From NCBI GenBank assembly GCA_047633055.1, contig JBLIEI010000003.1, positions 42,727-106,726 on the forward strand: DNA of 64,000 nucleotides. Reading direction: 5' to 3'. Positions 1 through 8,735 of this stretch are shown here, piece after piece. The stretch comes from CALJFL01 sp047633055 (GTDB taxonomy: Bacteria; Pseudomonadota; Gammaproteobacteria; Pseudomonadales; Halieaceae). The notes beneath the pieces are model-generated. The model saw only the letters and a program-made list of their open reading frames with translations, made no database searches and had not been told where the DNA came from. The position numbers were made by a program, and so were the translations under genes. Within the stretch, counting starts at the first letter, position 1; the number at the start of each line of letters is the position of its first letter.

Positions 1-1
1 T

Positions 2-400
2 ATGAACGATACCTACTTTATAAAGCGGGTGGTGGGGTTACCGGGCGATACAGTCAGCTATCGCAACAAGCGCCTGTCAGTCAATGGTCAATCGGTAAAG
101 CTGGAATCACTGGGTGTGGTCCCGGACGGGGATGCCCGATTTGAGGTTGGTTTGGAAGCGCTGGGTGATGCAAATCACTTGACTCAGATGAATCAGCGGC
201 GCCCAGCGCGCGATTTCACCGTCACGGTCAAACCCAGCCATTACTTTATGATGGGCGATAATCGTGATAACAGTAGCGATAGTAGGGTTTGGGGTCAGGT
301 GCAGGAAAAGGATATAGTAGGCAAAGCGTTCGCGATTTGGATGCATTGGGATTCTCTGTTTAGCGTCCCGAGCTTTAGTCGCGCTGGCTCAATACAATAA
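2..400 (+). CDS. lepB: Signal peptidase I, C-terminal part (5' end outside window)
   Basis: Membrane-bound serine protease that removes signal peptides from exported proteins on the periplasmic face. Only the last 132 codons are visible; the N-terminal membrane segments and the catalytic serine box lie upstream of the window. The catalytic lysine box is seen at the start (FIKRVVGLPGD) and the conserved C-terminal box near residues 84-98 (GDNRDNSSDSRVWG). The ATG at position 2 is an internal Met, not the true start. It is followed after 30 bp by a DUF4845 gene and then rnc and era, the usual gammaproteobacterial order. Confidence 0.95.
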   Translation: MNDTYFIKRVVGLPGDTVSYRNKRLSVNGQSVKLESLGVVPDGDARFEVGLEALGDANHLTQMNQRRPARDFTVTVKPSHYFMMGDNRDNSSDSRVWGQVQEKDIVGKAFAIWMHWDSLFSVPSFSRAGSIQ

Positions 401-430
401 TTAGACAAAGATTTTACGGGGGAATCAAGT

Positions 431-817
431 ATGGACATGCGTCAACGTCAGGCAGGAATGTCAATCCCGAGTATATTGATCATTGTGATCATGGTGGGTT
501 TTTTTGTGATGTGCGCTATCCGCATGACGCCCGTGTATCTGGAATACCTCACGGTTAAGAGAGTAATGACCCAGATTGCGGAAGAGTATAAGCCCGAAGA
601 AAATTCGATCAGGGACATTCGGCGGAAGGTTTCCACAATGCTTAACACCAATCAGGTATACCTCCTGCAGCCCCGCGAGGTCGAAGTGTTTCGTAAGAAC
701 GGGAAGATCATGATCGACTCCAATTATGAGGCCCGCGTGCCTGTAATGGGTATTATAGATGCCGTTATGACTTTCGATGACCTGGTCTTTGTGGCCGGAG
801 TCAAAGTAACGGACTGA
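431..817 (+). CDS. DUF4845 domain-containing membrane protein
   Basis: Small protein of 128 aa with a short N-terminal cytoplasmic stretch, one hydrophobic segment at about residues 12-32 (IPSILIIVIMVGFFVMC) and a C-terminal extracytoplasmic domain. This matches the DUF4845 family, which commonly sits between lepB and rnc in gammaproteobacteria; its biochemical role is not known. The start ATG has a purine-rich GGGGGAA stretch 9-10 bp upstream. The stop is 7 bp before rnc, so the genes are almost certainly co-transcribed. Confidence 0.85.
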   Translation: MDMRQRQAGMSIPSILIIVIMVGFFVMCAIRMTPVYLEYLTVKRVMTQIAEEYKPEENSIRDIRRKVSTMLNTNQVYLLQPREVEVFRKNGKIMIDSNYEARVPVMGIIDAVMTFDDLVFVAGVKVTD

Positions 818-824
818 TGTATTT

Positions 825-1505
825 ATGAGCCAGACTGATCGCCTGCAGAAGGCTTTGGGTTATAAGTTTACTGATCCCAATTTACTGCAACTGGCATTGA
901 CCCACCGCAGCGTTGGCAAAGCCAATAATGAAAGGCTGGAGTTTCTGGGAGACTCTATCGTCAATCACGTCGTCGCAGAGTTTCTCTTCCATCGATTTCC
1001 GAGAATGCGTGAGGGCAATCTGAGTCGTATGCGAGCCGCTTTGGTTAAGGGGGTTACCCTGGCTGAGGTGGCCCGTGAGTTGCAGCTGGGAGAATATTTG
1101 AACTTGGGGCCAGGAGAGCGCAAAAGCGGTGGAAATCGTCGGGATTCAATTCTTGCTGATACTCTGGAGGGTGTTGCCGGCGCGATACTGCTAGACGGAG
1201 GTTACGCGGCCTGCCGAGAGCGTATTTTAGCATGGCTTGACTCCCGTCTCGCCAATATGACGGCTGATCAGGACGACAAGGACGCGAAAACTCTCCTTCA
1301 GGAATATCTGCAGGGGAGAAGTCAGTCACTACCAGAATATGTGTTGGTTCGTGCTCAGGGAGAGGACCACGCGCAAACCTTCCTCGTCGCCTGCAAATTG
1401 CCCACAGGCGGCATCGAAACGCAGGGCAGTGGTACCAGCAGGCGCAGTGCCGAGCAGGCAGCTGCACAATCTGCACTGGAGGAGATTGCCCGTGGCGACG
1501 CCTGA
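825..1505 (+). CDS. rnc: Ribonuclease III
   Basis: Double-strand-specific endoribonuclease that processes rRNA precursors and structured mRNAs in the cytoplasm. The 226 aa length is normal for the family. The RNase III signature NERLEFLGDSIV is at about residues 35-46, with the acidic metal-binding residues retained. A C-terminal double-stranded RNA-binding domain covers about residues 155-224. The end of rnc overlaps the start of era by 14 bp, a common arrangement that suggests translational coupling. Confidence 0.97.
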   Translation: MSQTDRLQKALGYKFTDPNLLQLALTHRSVGKANNERLEFLGDSIVNHVVAEFLFHRFPRMREGNLSRMRAALVKGVTLAEVARELQLGEYLNLGPGERKSGGNRRDSILADTLEGVAGAILLDGGYAACRERILAWLDSRLANMTADQDDKDAKTLLQEYLQGRSQSLPEYVLVRAQGEDHAQTFLVACKLPTGGIETQGSGTSRRSAEQAAAQSALEEIARGDA

Positions 1506-2394
1506 GAGAAGCCGCTGCGGCTATGTGGCAATTGTGGGGCGCCCCAATGTGGGCAAATCAACCCTGCTCAACTATCTGTTGGGGCAGAAAATATCGATTA
1601 CCTCCCGTAAACCGCAGACCACCCGACATCAGGTCCTGGGTATTAAAACTGACGGAGCTAATCAGATAATTTTTGTCGATACACCCGGCCTGCACAAAGC
1701 GGTCGATAAGGCCATAAACCGCTATATGAATCGAGCGGCTACTTCGGCTATTCACGATGTAGACCTCGTCTTGATGGTCATTGATCGCACTGCCTGGACT
1801 GAAGAGGACGAGATGGTTCTACAGCAGGTGACGCGCTCTGGGCGCCCCTGCATTCTGGTCATTAACAAGGTGGACTTGCTGGCTGACAAGTCGCTCTTAC
1901 TGCCTCATCTTGAAGTGTTGGCAGGCAAGGCGGACTTTAATACTATTGTGCCGCTGTCCGCTCTGCGCAGACACAATATCGAAGAGCTAGAAGCGGAAAT
2001 AATTGGATACCTACCTGAATCATCACATTTCTTTCCGGAAGATCAAATAACCGATCGAAGTCAGCGGTTTCTGGCGGCCGAGATTGTGCGAGAAAAAATC
2101 ATGCGGCAGTTAGGGGATGAAATACCTTATGAGGTGACCGTCGAAATTGAAGATTTTTCCCAGGAGGGTGAAGTACTCCATATCTCTGCACTTATTCTGG
2201 CCGAAACGAAAGGGCAGAAGAAAATTTTGATAGGCGAAGGCGGTTCTCGCCTCCGTTCCATCGGTACTGATGCACGGCAGGATATGGAGCCACTCTTTGA
2301 CAGCAAAATTATGCTGCGCCTATGGGTGAAAGTGAAATCCGGTTGGTCCGATGACGAACGGGCATTACGCAGTCTGGGTTATGAAGATCGATAA
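1492..2394 (+). CDS. era: GTPase Era (16S rRNA/30S assembly factor)
   Basis: Essential Ras-like GTPase that binds the 3' end of 16S rRNA during 30S maturation. The G1 motif GRPNVGKS, G3 DTPG and G4 NKVD are all present, and a KH domain is at the C terminus (GEGGSRLRSIG). The frame is open further upstream, but the best start is GTG 1492, which lies inside the end of rnc. It has a strong GGAGGAG 7 bp upstream and gives a 300 aa protein, the usual Era length. Extension to 1339 would add a sequence that is only rnc read out of frame. Confidence 0.95.
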   Translation: MATPERSRCGYVAIVGRPNVGKSTLLNYLLGQKISITSRKPQTTRHQVLGIKTDGANQIIFVDTPGLHKAVDKAINRYMNRAATSAIHDVDLVLMVIDRTAWTEEDEMVLQQVTRSGRPCILVINKVDLLADKSLLLPHLEVLAGKADFNTIVPLSALRRHNIEELEAEIIGYLPESSHFFPEDQITDRSQRFLAAEIVREKIMRQLGDEIPYEVTVEIEDFSQEGEVLHISALILAETKGQKKILIGEGGSRLRSIGTDARQDMEPLFDSKIMLRLWVKVKSGWSDDERALRSLGYEDR

Positions 2395-2433
2395 ACGCCT
2401 GTCGTCAAATGACTCAAACCGGAACTCGCATCA

Positions 2434-3171
2434 GTGCGGATAGACCTCCAGCCGGCGTACTTGCTACATCGGCAAGCCTATCGCGACACTAGCCAGTTGC
2501 TGGAGATTTTAACGCCTGAACACGGTCGTCTCAGCTTGGTAGCTAGAGGTGTACGGCGCAAAGCCCGGGGGGGAAGTACTGGCGCTATACTGCAGCCTTT
2601 TGTGCCTTTACTTGTCTCTTTTAGCGGGCGGGCGGAGCTCAAAACTCTGACTTCGGCAGAGGTCGCCAAAGGAGCTGTTACGCTTCGTGGGGAACGTCTC
2701 TTCAGTGGTCTCTATCTTAATGAATTATTGGTGAGACTCCTGCACCGCCACGATCCCCACCCTCAACTATTTGCCTGCTATGCGCAGACTTTACAGGATC
2801 TCGTGCCTGGTGTTTCGTTGGACGAAACGCTGCGACGATTTGAGTTCGCGCTGCTCGATGAACTGGGTTACAACATTGACTTTGCCAGCGAGGCACACGG
2901 TGGTGAGGCGCTGCAGCCTGATTATTGGTATCACTATGAAGCTGGTAGCGGCCTGGTGCGTTCACTCGCTGAAAGGCGCAGTGAAATACCGGTCTTTCCC
3001 GGGGAGGATTTACTGGCGCTAGGGCAGGGTGTGTTCAATGTCAGCAGCCGTAAAACCGCCAAGCGTCTGATGCGGTTGGTGCTGGCAGAGCATCTGGGAG
3101 GCAAGCCATTGCGTAGTCGAGATTTATTCAGCCAATACAGCGCATCCTTTTCGCCTGGTTGTTCGCCATGA
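2434..3171 (+). CDS. recO: DNA repair protein RecO
   Basis: Mediator of RecF-pathway recombination that helps load RecA on SSB-coated single-stranded DNA. The N-terminal OB-fold shows the family pattern AYLLHRQAYRDTS and GRLSLVARGVR. The helical C-terminal domain follows, for 245 aa in total. Start is GTG 2434; an in-frame stop at 2410 excludes longer forms. The gene follows era by 39 bp and its TGA overlaps the acpS ATG (ATGA at 3168-3171). In many relatives pdxJ separates recO from acpS; it is missing here. Confidence 0.95.
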   Translation: MRIDLQPAYLLHRQAYRDTSQLLEILTPEHGRLSLVARGVRRKARGGSTGAILQPFVPLLVSFSGRAELKTLTSAEVAKGAVTLRGERLFSGLYLNELLVRLLHRHDPHPQLFACYAQTLQDLVPGVSLDETLRRFEFALLDELGYNIDFASEAHGGEALQPDYWYHYEAGSGLVRSLAERRSEIPVFPGEDLLALGQGVFNVSSRKTAKRLMRLVLAEHLGGKPLRSRDLFSQYSASFSPGCSP

Positions 3172-3557
3172 TTGCGGTTGGTACCGACATCTTACAAATC
3201 AATCGCATAGCCGCGGTTGTTGATCGGCAGGGCGACAAGTTTGCTCAGAGAATATTAGCTCCTCAGGAATTAAAAGAGTACCGTGACAGCAAGTTGGCTT
3301 TGCGTTTGCTCGCCAAGCGCTACGCCGCCAAGGAGGCAGTCGCCAAATGCCTTGGTACGGGCATTGGTCGTGGGGTCAGTTGGCAGCATATTTTGATAGC
3401 GCACGATGACATGGGTGCCCCCGTGGTGATGCTCAGCGAAGGCGCGGCTGCGGCAGCCCAAGTAAAAGGCGGCAACCGGATTGCGCTGAGTATTTCTGAC
3501 GAATCGGATTATGTAGTCGCGTTTGCTGTGCTGTGGCGCGACGACAATCTAAAATGA
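3168..3557 (+). CDS. acpS: Holo-[acyl-carrier-protein] synthase
   Basis: Transfers 4'-phosphopantetheine from CoA to the serine of apo-ACP, activating fatty acid synthesis. The 129 aa protein begins with the family signature IAVGTDILQINRI. It carries the Mg/CoA-binding helix KRYAAKEAVAKCLGTG with its conserved Glu. ATG 3168 is chosen because it overlaps the recO stop as ATGA and gives the usual N terminus; a TTG at 3159 in the same frame would add three residues. Confidence 0.94.
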   Translation: MIAVGTDILQINRIAAVVDRQGDKFAQRILAPQELKEYRDSKLALRLLAKRYAAKEAVAKCLGTGIGRGVSWQHILIAHDDMGAPVVMLSEGAAAAAQVKGGNRIALSISDESDYVVAFAVLWRDDNLK

Positions 3558-3582
3558 AGTGCTAGTTTCGTTCGAATCTCGT

Positions 3583-3588
3583 TATAAT
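3583..3588 (+). promoter_or_regulatory. Possible -10 box upstream of cysM
   Basis: A perfect TATAAT lies 27 bp before the cysM ATG at 3615. No good -35 hexamer is seen at 16-18 bp spacing, so this is a weak promoter call. If real, transcription would begin near 3595, which argues against the upstream GTG 3594 as the cysM start. Confidence 0.35.
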
Positions 3589-3614
3589 CAAGAGTGAGTG
3601 TCCGGTTGAGTAAA

Positions 3615-4517
3615 ATGCCTGAGTATCCAACAATTGAAGCCTGTATTGGCAGCACACCACTGGTGCGCTTGCAACGAATGCCGGGTCAAACCAGCAATAC
3701 TATCCTCGCCAAGCTCGAGGGCAACAATCCAGCGGGTTCGGTAAAAGATAGACCCGCTCTTAGTATGATTGCTCAGGCCGAGGCACGGGGCGATCTTACT
3801 CCTGGCGATACCATTATCGAGGCCACCAGCGGTAACACCGGTATTGCATTGGCGATGGTGGCGGCTATTCGTGGCTACCGCATTATTCTGATTATGCCTT
3901 CCCATATGAGTGCTGAGAGGAAGCAGGCGATGTCTGCTTATGGCGCGGAACTGATTGAGGTAACGAAGGTGGAGGGGATGGAGGGTGCCAGAGACCTCGC
4001 TTTAGCGATGCAAGCTGAAGGAAGGGGTACGGTACTGGACCAGTTTGCGAATCCCGATAACCCCTTAGCTCACCTCGAAGGCACCGGTCCGGAGATCTGG
4101 CAGCAGACTCAAGGCCAGGTGACACATTTTGTCGCTTCAATGGGCACCACAGGCACTATCATGGGCTGTTCGGCCTACCTCAAAGCACAAAACCGGGACA
4201 TAGAAATCGTCGGCTTGCAGCCCGTTGAAGGATCCAGTATTCCGGGGATCAGACGCTGGCCTGAGGCCTACCTGCCCAGCATATTTGATGCAGCTCGCGT
4301 CGATCGCGTTATCGATATCTCACAACTGGAAGCTGAGCGAGCTATGCGTCGGCTAGCGGTAGAGGAAGGAATATTTGCCGGGGTATCGTCCGGCGGCTCA
4401 ATCTGCGCGGCGCTAGCTCTGTCCAAGGAAGTGGAAAATGCCACTATAGTGGCTATTATTTGCGATCGCGGTGATCGCTACCTCTCCACGGGTGTCTTTT
4501 CCGCCGGTGACACCTGA
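3615..4517 (+). CDS. cysM: Cysteine synthase B (O-acetylserine sulfhydrylase)
   Basis: PLP enzyme that makes cysteine from O-acetylserine and sulfide or thiosulfate. The PLP lysine is in NNPAGSVKDRPALSM and the phosphate/substrate loop is TSGNTGIALAM; the glycine-rich SSGGS near the C terminus is also present. The NNPAGSVKDR wording and the 300 aa length fit CysM rather than CysK. ATG 3615 gives the expected N terminus (MPEYPTIEACIGSTPLV); GTG 3594 would add seven residues. It ends 12 bp before relA; rlmD, often placed between them in pseudomonads, is absent. Confidence 0.95.
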   Translation: MPEYPTIEACIGSTPLVRLQRMPGQTSNTILAKLEGNNPAGSVKDRPALSMIAQAEARGDLTPGDTIIEATSGNTGIALAMVAAIRGYRIILIMPSHMSAERKQAMSAYGAELIEVTKVEGMEGARDLALAMQAEGRGTVLDQFANPDNPLAHLEGTGPEIWQQTQGQVTHFVASMGTTGTIMGCSAYLKAQNRDIEIVGLQPVEGSSIPGIRRWPEAYLPSIFDAARVDRVIDISQLEAERAMRRLAVEEGIFAGVSSGGSICAALALSKEVENATIVAIICDRGDRYLSTGVFSAGDT

Positions 4518-4529
4518 GAATATCGATTT

Positions 4530-6758
4530 ATGGTCCAAGTTCGACAGATATTGAGTGTTAGTGAATCCGGCGATATTGATCTGCAGCGCTGGATTGAGCA
4601 ACTACCTGTCGCGATTGATGAGTCAGAAGCGTTCCGTCTGCACGCCGCGGGTGAGTGGCTGCGCGAAGTCGCGGCCCTGCCTGGGGTGAGCCCCTCTGAA
4701 TGGGCTCAGGAGACCAACTGCTTTTTAACCGGCCTGGAGATCACTCAGATACTCGCTGACCTGCATGTAGGTACGAATTGTTTGTTGGCGGGTCTGCTTT
4801 ATCGGGCGGTTCGGGAGGAGCGTTTGAGCCTGGAGGACGTGTCTCGAGAGTGCGGGCCGGAAGTGCGACATTTGGTCGCCGGGGTTTTACGCATGGCTGC
4901 GATTAGCGAATTGCAGGTTCAGACTGAAGCGCCAGTATTAGGTCAGGCCCATGGGCAAAAGGACAATATCAGAAAAATGCTGATGGCCCTGGTCGACGAC
5001 GTACGCGTAGCTCTGATTAAGCTCGCTGAGCGTACCTGCGCGATCCGCGCGGTTAAAAATGACCCTGATCGGCGGCGACCGGTGGCTCAGGAAGTATTTG
5101 ACGTCTACGCACCTCTGGCGCATCGCCTGGGTATTGGGCACTTGAAATGGGAACTCGAGGACCTCTCATTTCGCTATATTTATGCTGATGCCTACCGCAA
5201 GATCGCCAATTTGCTGGACGGTAAGCGAATAGAGCGAGACAGATTTGTGGTCAGGGTGCGAGAGGAAATTACGCAGGTACTTGGCTCAGCGGGGCTTGAA
5301 TTCGAAGCAACTGGCAGGGCTAAGCATATCTACAGTATCTGGCGAAAAATGCAGCGCAAGGGCATCGGTTTTTCTCAGGTCTATGATATTCGAGCGGTGC
5401 GAGTTTTGGTTCCTGAGGTCAAGGATTGTTACGCGACACTTGGATTGATTCATGGATTATGGCGCAATATCCCCAATGAGTTCGATGACTATATTGCGAA
5501 CCCGAAGGAGAATGGTTATCGCTCACTGCATACCGCGGTAATAGGCCCTGAAGGCAAAATTCTTGAGGTGCAAATTCGCACGCATCAAATGGATGAAGAG
5601 GCGGAACTAGGGGTTTGCGCGCACTGGCGATATAAGGGTTCGGACACCTCTGGCGGCATGGCCAGCAGTTACGAGGAAAAAATATCCTGGCTGCGTCAAG
5701 TTCTCGATTGGTACGAAGAGACCGGTGACAGTCATGGCGTAGCAGAGCAATTTAGTTTTGATATGACTCAGGACAGGGTCTATGTCTTTACCCCCCAGGG
5801 CGATGTTGTCAATCTGGCGCACGACGCGACCCCCCTTGATTTTGCCTACCATGTACACACTGAGATAGGGCACTGTTGTCGCGGTGCAAAGGTCAATGGC
5901 TCAATTGTGCCTTTGACCTACAGCCTCAACACGGGAGATCGGGTCGAGATACTAACGAGCAAGGACGGCGCACCGAAGCGTGACTGGTTACAACCGGGCT
6001 TAGGCTACTTACACACATCCAGAGCGCGCGCCAAGGTACAGCACTGGTTTAAAATCCAGGCACGGGATGAGAATGTCGATGCGGGCAGGCATTTGCTGGA
6101 CCGAGAATTTAAACGACTCGCGCTTACCAGCGTCGATTACAAACGGTTGGCGGCTAAAATTCAGTTACCGACTGTGGAAGATATGTACGCCGCGGTTGGT
6201 GCTGGCGATATTTCGTCAGCACAGGTACTTAATGCGGCACAGGACATGGTTGGAGCTCGACCAGAGCCTCGCCTCAGGCTTACGAGCGCTGGTGCCACCA
6301 GCAATCGAGATCAGGTTCAGGTTCAAGGAGTCGGCAACCTGATGACCAACCTGGCGGGGTGTTGTAAACCCTTGCCCGGCGACGCGATTACTGGATTCAT
6401 AACTCAGGGCCGTGGCGTATCTATTCATCGCACGGATTGTTCGCGTATTATGGCTTTGCAGGATTCCGCTGTCGAGCGCGTCATAGACGTCCAGTGGGGT
6501 GCCGGCGCAAATGATGCTTACGAGGTGGATTTGGCGATTGAATGTTACGACCGTCAGGGCCTGTTGCGTGACATTACTGAGCTCTTTGCCAACGCGAGAA
6601 TTAATGTACTTGCCGTTAATACGCAATCCAATATAAAGCAGCACACTGCAACCATGCGACTGCGCGTTGAGGTGCCTAACCTGGGCTACTTATCTAAGTT
6701 GCTTGAGCGCATCAGTCGCTTGAAAAATGTTATTTCTGTCGTTCGTGTTTCCGAATAA
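4530..6758 (+). CDS. relA: GTP pyrophosphokinase RelA, (p)ppGpp synthetase I
   Basis: Ribosome-associated alarmone synthetase of the stringent response. The 742 aa protein has the RelA layout. The N-terminal pseudo-hydrolase region lost the HD pair (LLYRAVREERLSLEDV stands where SpoT has HDxxED). It is followed by the synthetase core (NPKENGYRSLHT, VQIRTHQMDEEAELG), a TGS domain (VYVFTPQGDVVNL), a Cys-rich CCKPLPGD segment and a C-terminal ACT domain. Hydrolase activity is therefore not expected. It lies between cysM and mazG with 12 bp gaps on both sides, as in pseudomonads except for the missing rlmD. Confidence 0.97.
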   Translation: MVQVRQILSVSESGDIDLQRWIEQLPVAIDESEAFRLHAAGEWLREVAALPGVSPSEWAQETNCFLTGLEITQILADLHVGTNCLLAGLLYRAVREERLSLEDVSRECGPEVRHLVAGVLRMAAISELQVQTEAPVLGQAHGQKDNIRKMLMALVDDVRVALIKLAERTCAIRAVKNDPDRRRPVAQEVFDVYAPLAHRLGIGHLKWELEDLSFRYIYADAYRKIANLLDGKRIERDRFVVRVREEITQVLGSAGLEFEATGRAKHIYSIWRKMQRKGIGFSQVYDIRAVRVLVPEVKDCYATLGLIHGLWRNIPNEFDDYIANPKENGYRSLHTAVIGPEGKILEVQIRTHQMDEEAELGVCAHWRYKGSDTSGGMASSYEEKISWLRQVLDWYEETGDSHGVAEQFSFDMTQDRVYVFTPQGDVVNLAHDATPLDFAYHVHTEIGHCCRGAKVNGSIVPLTYSLNTGDRVEILTSKDGAPKRDWLQPGLGYLHTSRARAKVQHWFKIQARDENVDAGRHLLDREFKRLALTSVDYKRLAAKIQLPTVEDMYAAVGAGDISSAQVLNAAQDMVGARPEPRLRLTSAGATSNRDQVQVQGVGNLMTNLAGCCKPLPGDAITGFITQGRGVSIHRTDCSRIMALQDSAVERVIDVQWGAGANDAYEVDLAIECYDRQGLLRDITELFANARINVLAVNTQSNIKQHTATMRLRVEVPNLGYLSKLLERISRLKNVISVVRVSE

Positions 6759-6770
6759 TAGGAGCTCAAT

Positions 6771-7580
6771 TTGAATCAGCCCGAGTACACAGTCGTTGAG
6801 CTTTTGCGGGTGATGCAGCGGTTGCGAGATCCGGTGAGCGGTTGCCCGTGGGATATTGCCCAGAATTTTGAAAGTATCGTACCGTCTACTTTGGAGGAGT
6901 GCTACGAACTCGCAGATGCCATCGAGCAGCAAGATTTCCCTCATGTCGCTGAAGAATTGGGCGATGTACTGTTCCAAGTGATTTTTTATGCCCAGATGGG
7001 ATCGGAGCAAGGACTTTTTTCGTTCGACAGTGTAGTCAGTACTCTGGTGGAAAAACTCTTACGGCGGCACCCCCATGTTTTTGCCAATGGAGAAATCGAA
7101 GGTGTTTTGGCGGACTCTCGATCGATTGAGGACGTCCAAAAAAGCTGGGAAAATATTAAACAGCAGGAACGGGCTTCGCGCAAGAAGCTGGGCGCTCTCG
7201 CCGATATCCCCGTGCCGTTGCCGGCGTTACCGCGAGCTCAGAAGCTGCAGAAGAGGGCCGCGCAAGTGGGTTTCGATTGGCCCGACCATAACGGTCCGCT
7301 TGATAAGCTGACAGAAGAAATTGCTGAGCTACGAGAGGCTCTCATTGGTGGTGATCAAACGCGGGTAAGGGAAGAATTGGGAGACCTGATTTTCAGCTGC
7401 GTTAACCTGGCCAGGCATTTGAACCTCGACGCGGAGGAGACGTTGCGTCGAGCCTCAGGAAAGTTTGAGAATCGTTTTACGCGTATGGAAATTATGGCCA
7501 AAGAAAGAGGTGAATCACTGTCGGACTTAAGTGATCAGGAGCTCGATTTATTTTGGAATCGATGCAAAGAGTCCGAATAA
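6771..7580 (+). CDS. mazG: Nucleoside triphosphate pyrophosphohydrolase MazG
   Basis: House-cleaning enzyme that hydrolyses NTPs and dNTPs to the monophosphates and pyrophosphate. In E. coli it also lowers ppGpp, which fits its place directly after relA. Two MazG repeats are seen. The first has the signature CPWDIAQ and the acidic motif EECYELADAI...EELGDVLFQVIF; the second has EEIAELREAL...EELGDLIFSCVNLA. The 269 aa length is normal. Start is TTG 6771 with AGGAG at 6760-6764, 6 bp upstream. Confidence 0.94.
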   Translation: MNQPEYTVVELLRVMQRLRDPVSGCPWDIAQNFESIVPSTLEECYELADAIEQQDFPHVAEELGDVLFQVIFYAQMGSEQGLFSFDSVVSTLVEKLLRRHPHVFANGEIEGVLADSRSIEDVQKSWENIKQQERASRKKLGALADIPVPLPALPRAQKLQKRAAQVGFDWPDHNGPLDKLTEEIAELREALIGGDQTRVREELGDLIFSCVNLARHLNLDAEETLRRASGKFENRFTRMEIMAKERGESLSDLSDQELDLFWNRCKESE

Positions 7581-7706
7581 TTAACAGGCTTGTACTGGGC
7601 GCTGGTGTTGTATAAGGTTACTGCCCTTCATTTATACCAGTATTTTACGATATCAGTTTCGGGCTGAAGTTCCGAAGCTGCCACCGAACTTCGAGGATTT
7701 TACTGA

Positions 7707-8351
7707 ATGCGATTAATTCTTCTGGGCGCCCCCGGCGCCGGCAAAGGCACTCAGGCACAGTTTATTACGGAGAAGTTCGGTATTCCCCAGATATCCACAG
7801 GAGATATGCTGCGTGCAGCGGTCAAGGCTCAGACGGAGCTTGGCATGCAGGCTAAGGCAGTCATGGACTCGGGTGGACTGGTTTCTGACGATATCATTGT
7901 TGGTCTGGTAAAAGAGCGCATACAGCAAGCCGACTGTGAAGGTGGGTTTTTATTCGATGGATTCCCCAGAACCATACCGCAGGCAGAAGCGATGGTGACG
8001 GCAGGTGTTGATATTGATCATGTTGTCGCAATCAATGTTGACGATGAAGCCATAGTGTCGCGACTGAGCGGTCGCCGCGTGCATCCGGGTTCTGGTCGTG
8101 TTTACCACCTCATTTATAATCCACCGCAACGCGAAAATATGGACGATGAAACCGGCGAGAGCTTGGTCCAACGTGAAGACGATGCTGAAAAAACGGTTCG
8201 TAAAAGACTGGATATATATCATTCGCAAACCGCACCGCTGGTAGATTTTTATCAGTCTATGAGTGGTGAAACTGCCCCCGCTTACCATCGAATCGCCGGC
8301 GAAGGTTCCGTTGATGACATTAAAGAAAAAGTTCTTAGCGCTTTAAGTTGA
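7707..8351 (+). CDS. adk: Adenylate kinase
   Basis: Interconverts 2 ADP with ATP and AMP. The 214 aa long-lid form is seen. It has the P-loop GAPGAGKGTQ (residues 7-16), the AMP-binding DGFPRT, the LID region GRRVHPGSGRVYH and the C-terminal RKRLDIYH. A GAGG lies about 12 bp before the ATG. A poor promoter candidate (TTGTAC at 7590 and TATAAG at 7611, 15 bp spacer) lies in the 126 bp gap after mazG. A strong terminator follows the stop, so adk is probably a monocistronic unit or the end of the relA run. Confidence 0.97.
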   Translation: MRLILLGAPGAGKGTQAQFITEKFGIPQISTGDMLRAAVKAQTELGMQAKAVMDSGGLVSDDIIVGLVKERIQQADCEGGFLFDGFPRTIPQAEAMVTAGVDIDHVVAINVDDEAIVSRLSGRRVHPGSGRVYHLIYNPPQRENMDDETGESLVQREDDAEKTVRKRLDIYHSQTAPLVDFYQSMSGETAPAYHRIAGEGSVDDIKEKVLSALS

Positions 8352-8368
8352 GTTTTCAAGAGGATACT

Positions 8369-8404
8369 AAAAAGGGAACGATAAGTTCCCTTTTTAGTTT
8401 TTTT
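8369..8404 (+). terminator. Rho-independent terminator after adk
   Basis: An 11-bp perfect stem (AAAAAGGGAAC at 8369-8379 with GTTCCCTTTTT at 8385-8395) closes a GATAA loop. It is followed by a T-rich tail to 8404. It lies 17 bp after the adk stop. Confidence 0.92.
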
Positions 8405-8735
8405 GGCGAGAAGATGTAAAATTCCCTATTTTTTTAAAAAAAAATATTGGTCCCCCTAAAAAAAAAATATGACAAGAAGTACCGTTTGGTGCCCTTGCGC
8501 TTCACCAACAATAAAACCGATAGAAGAGAAATACACTGCTAAACAAGTGTTTTCCCAACATTGATTTACTATTTCACATGTATGACGCCTTGCAGATAGC
8601 ATCCTTAAGTCGTTTCTAGCCTAGAAAAAGCCTTTCAAATACGTCTTGTTTTTAAGTGCGGGGGTGTTGTACCTCCTTGAAATTGTTGCTATTTTCAATC
8701 TGCGCCACGTAAATAAAAAAAGTGGAGATAGCTAG
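8405..8735. other. AT-rich intergenic region before the Lys/Ala/Pro repeat gene
   Basis: No credible ORF or RNA gene is seen. The segment carries several A/T homopolymer runs (around 8431-8445 and 8458-8468), which may bend DNA. It must hold the promoter of the downstream basic repeat protein, but no clear -35/-10 pair stands out. A purine-rich GTGGAGA about 10 bp before ATG 8736 is a plausible ribosome binding site. Confidence 0.5.
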
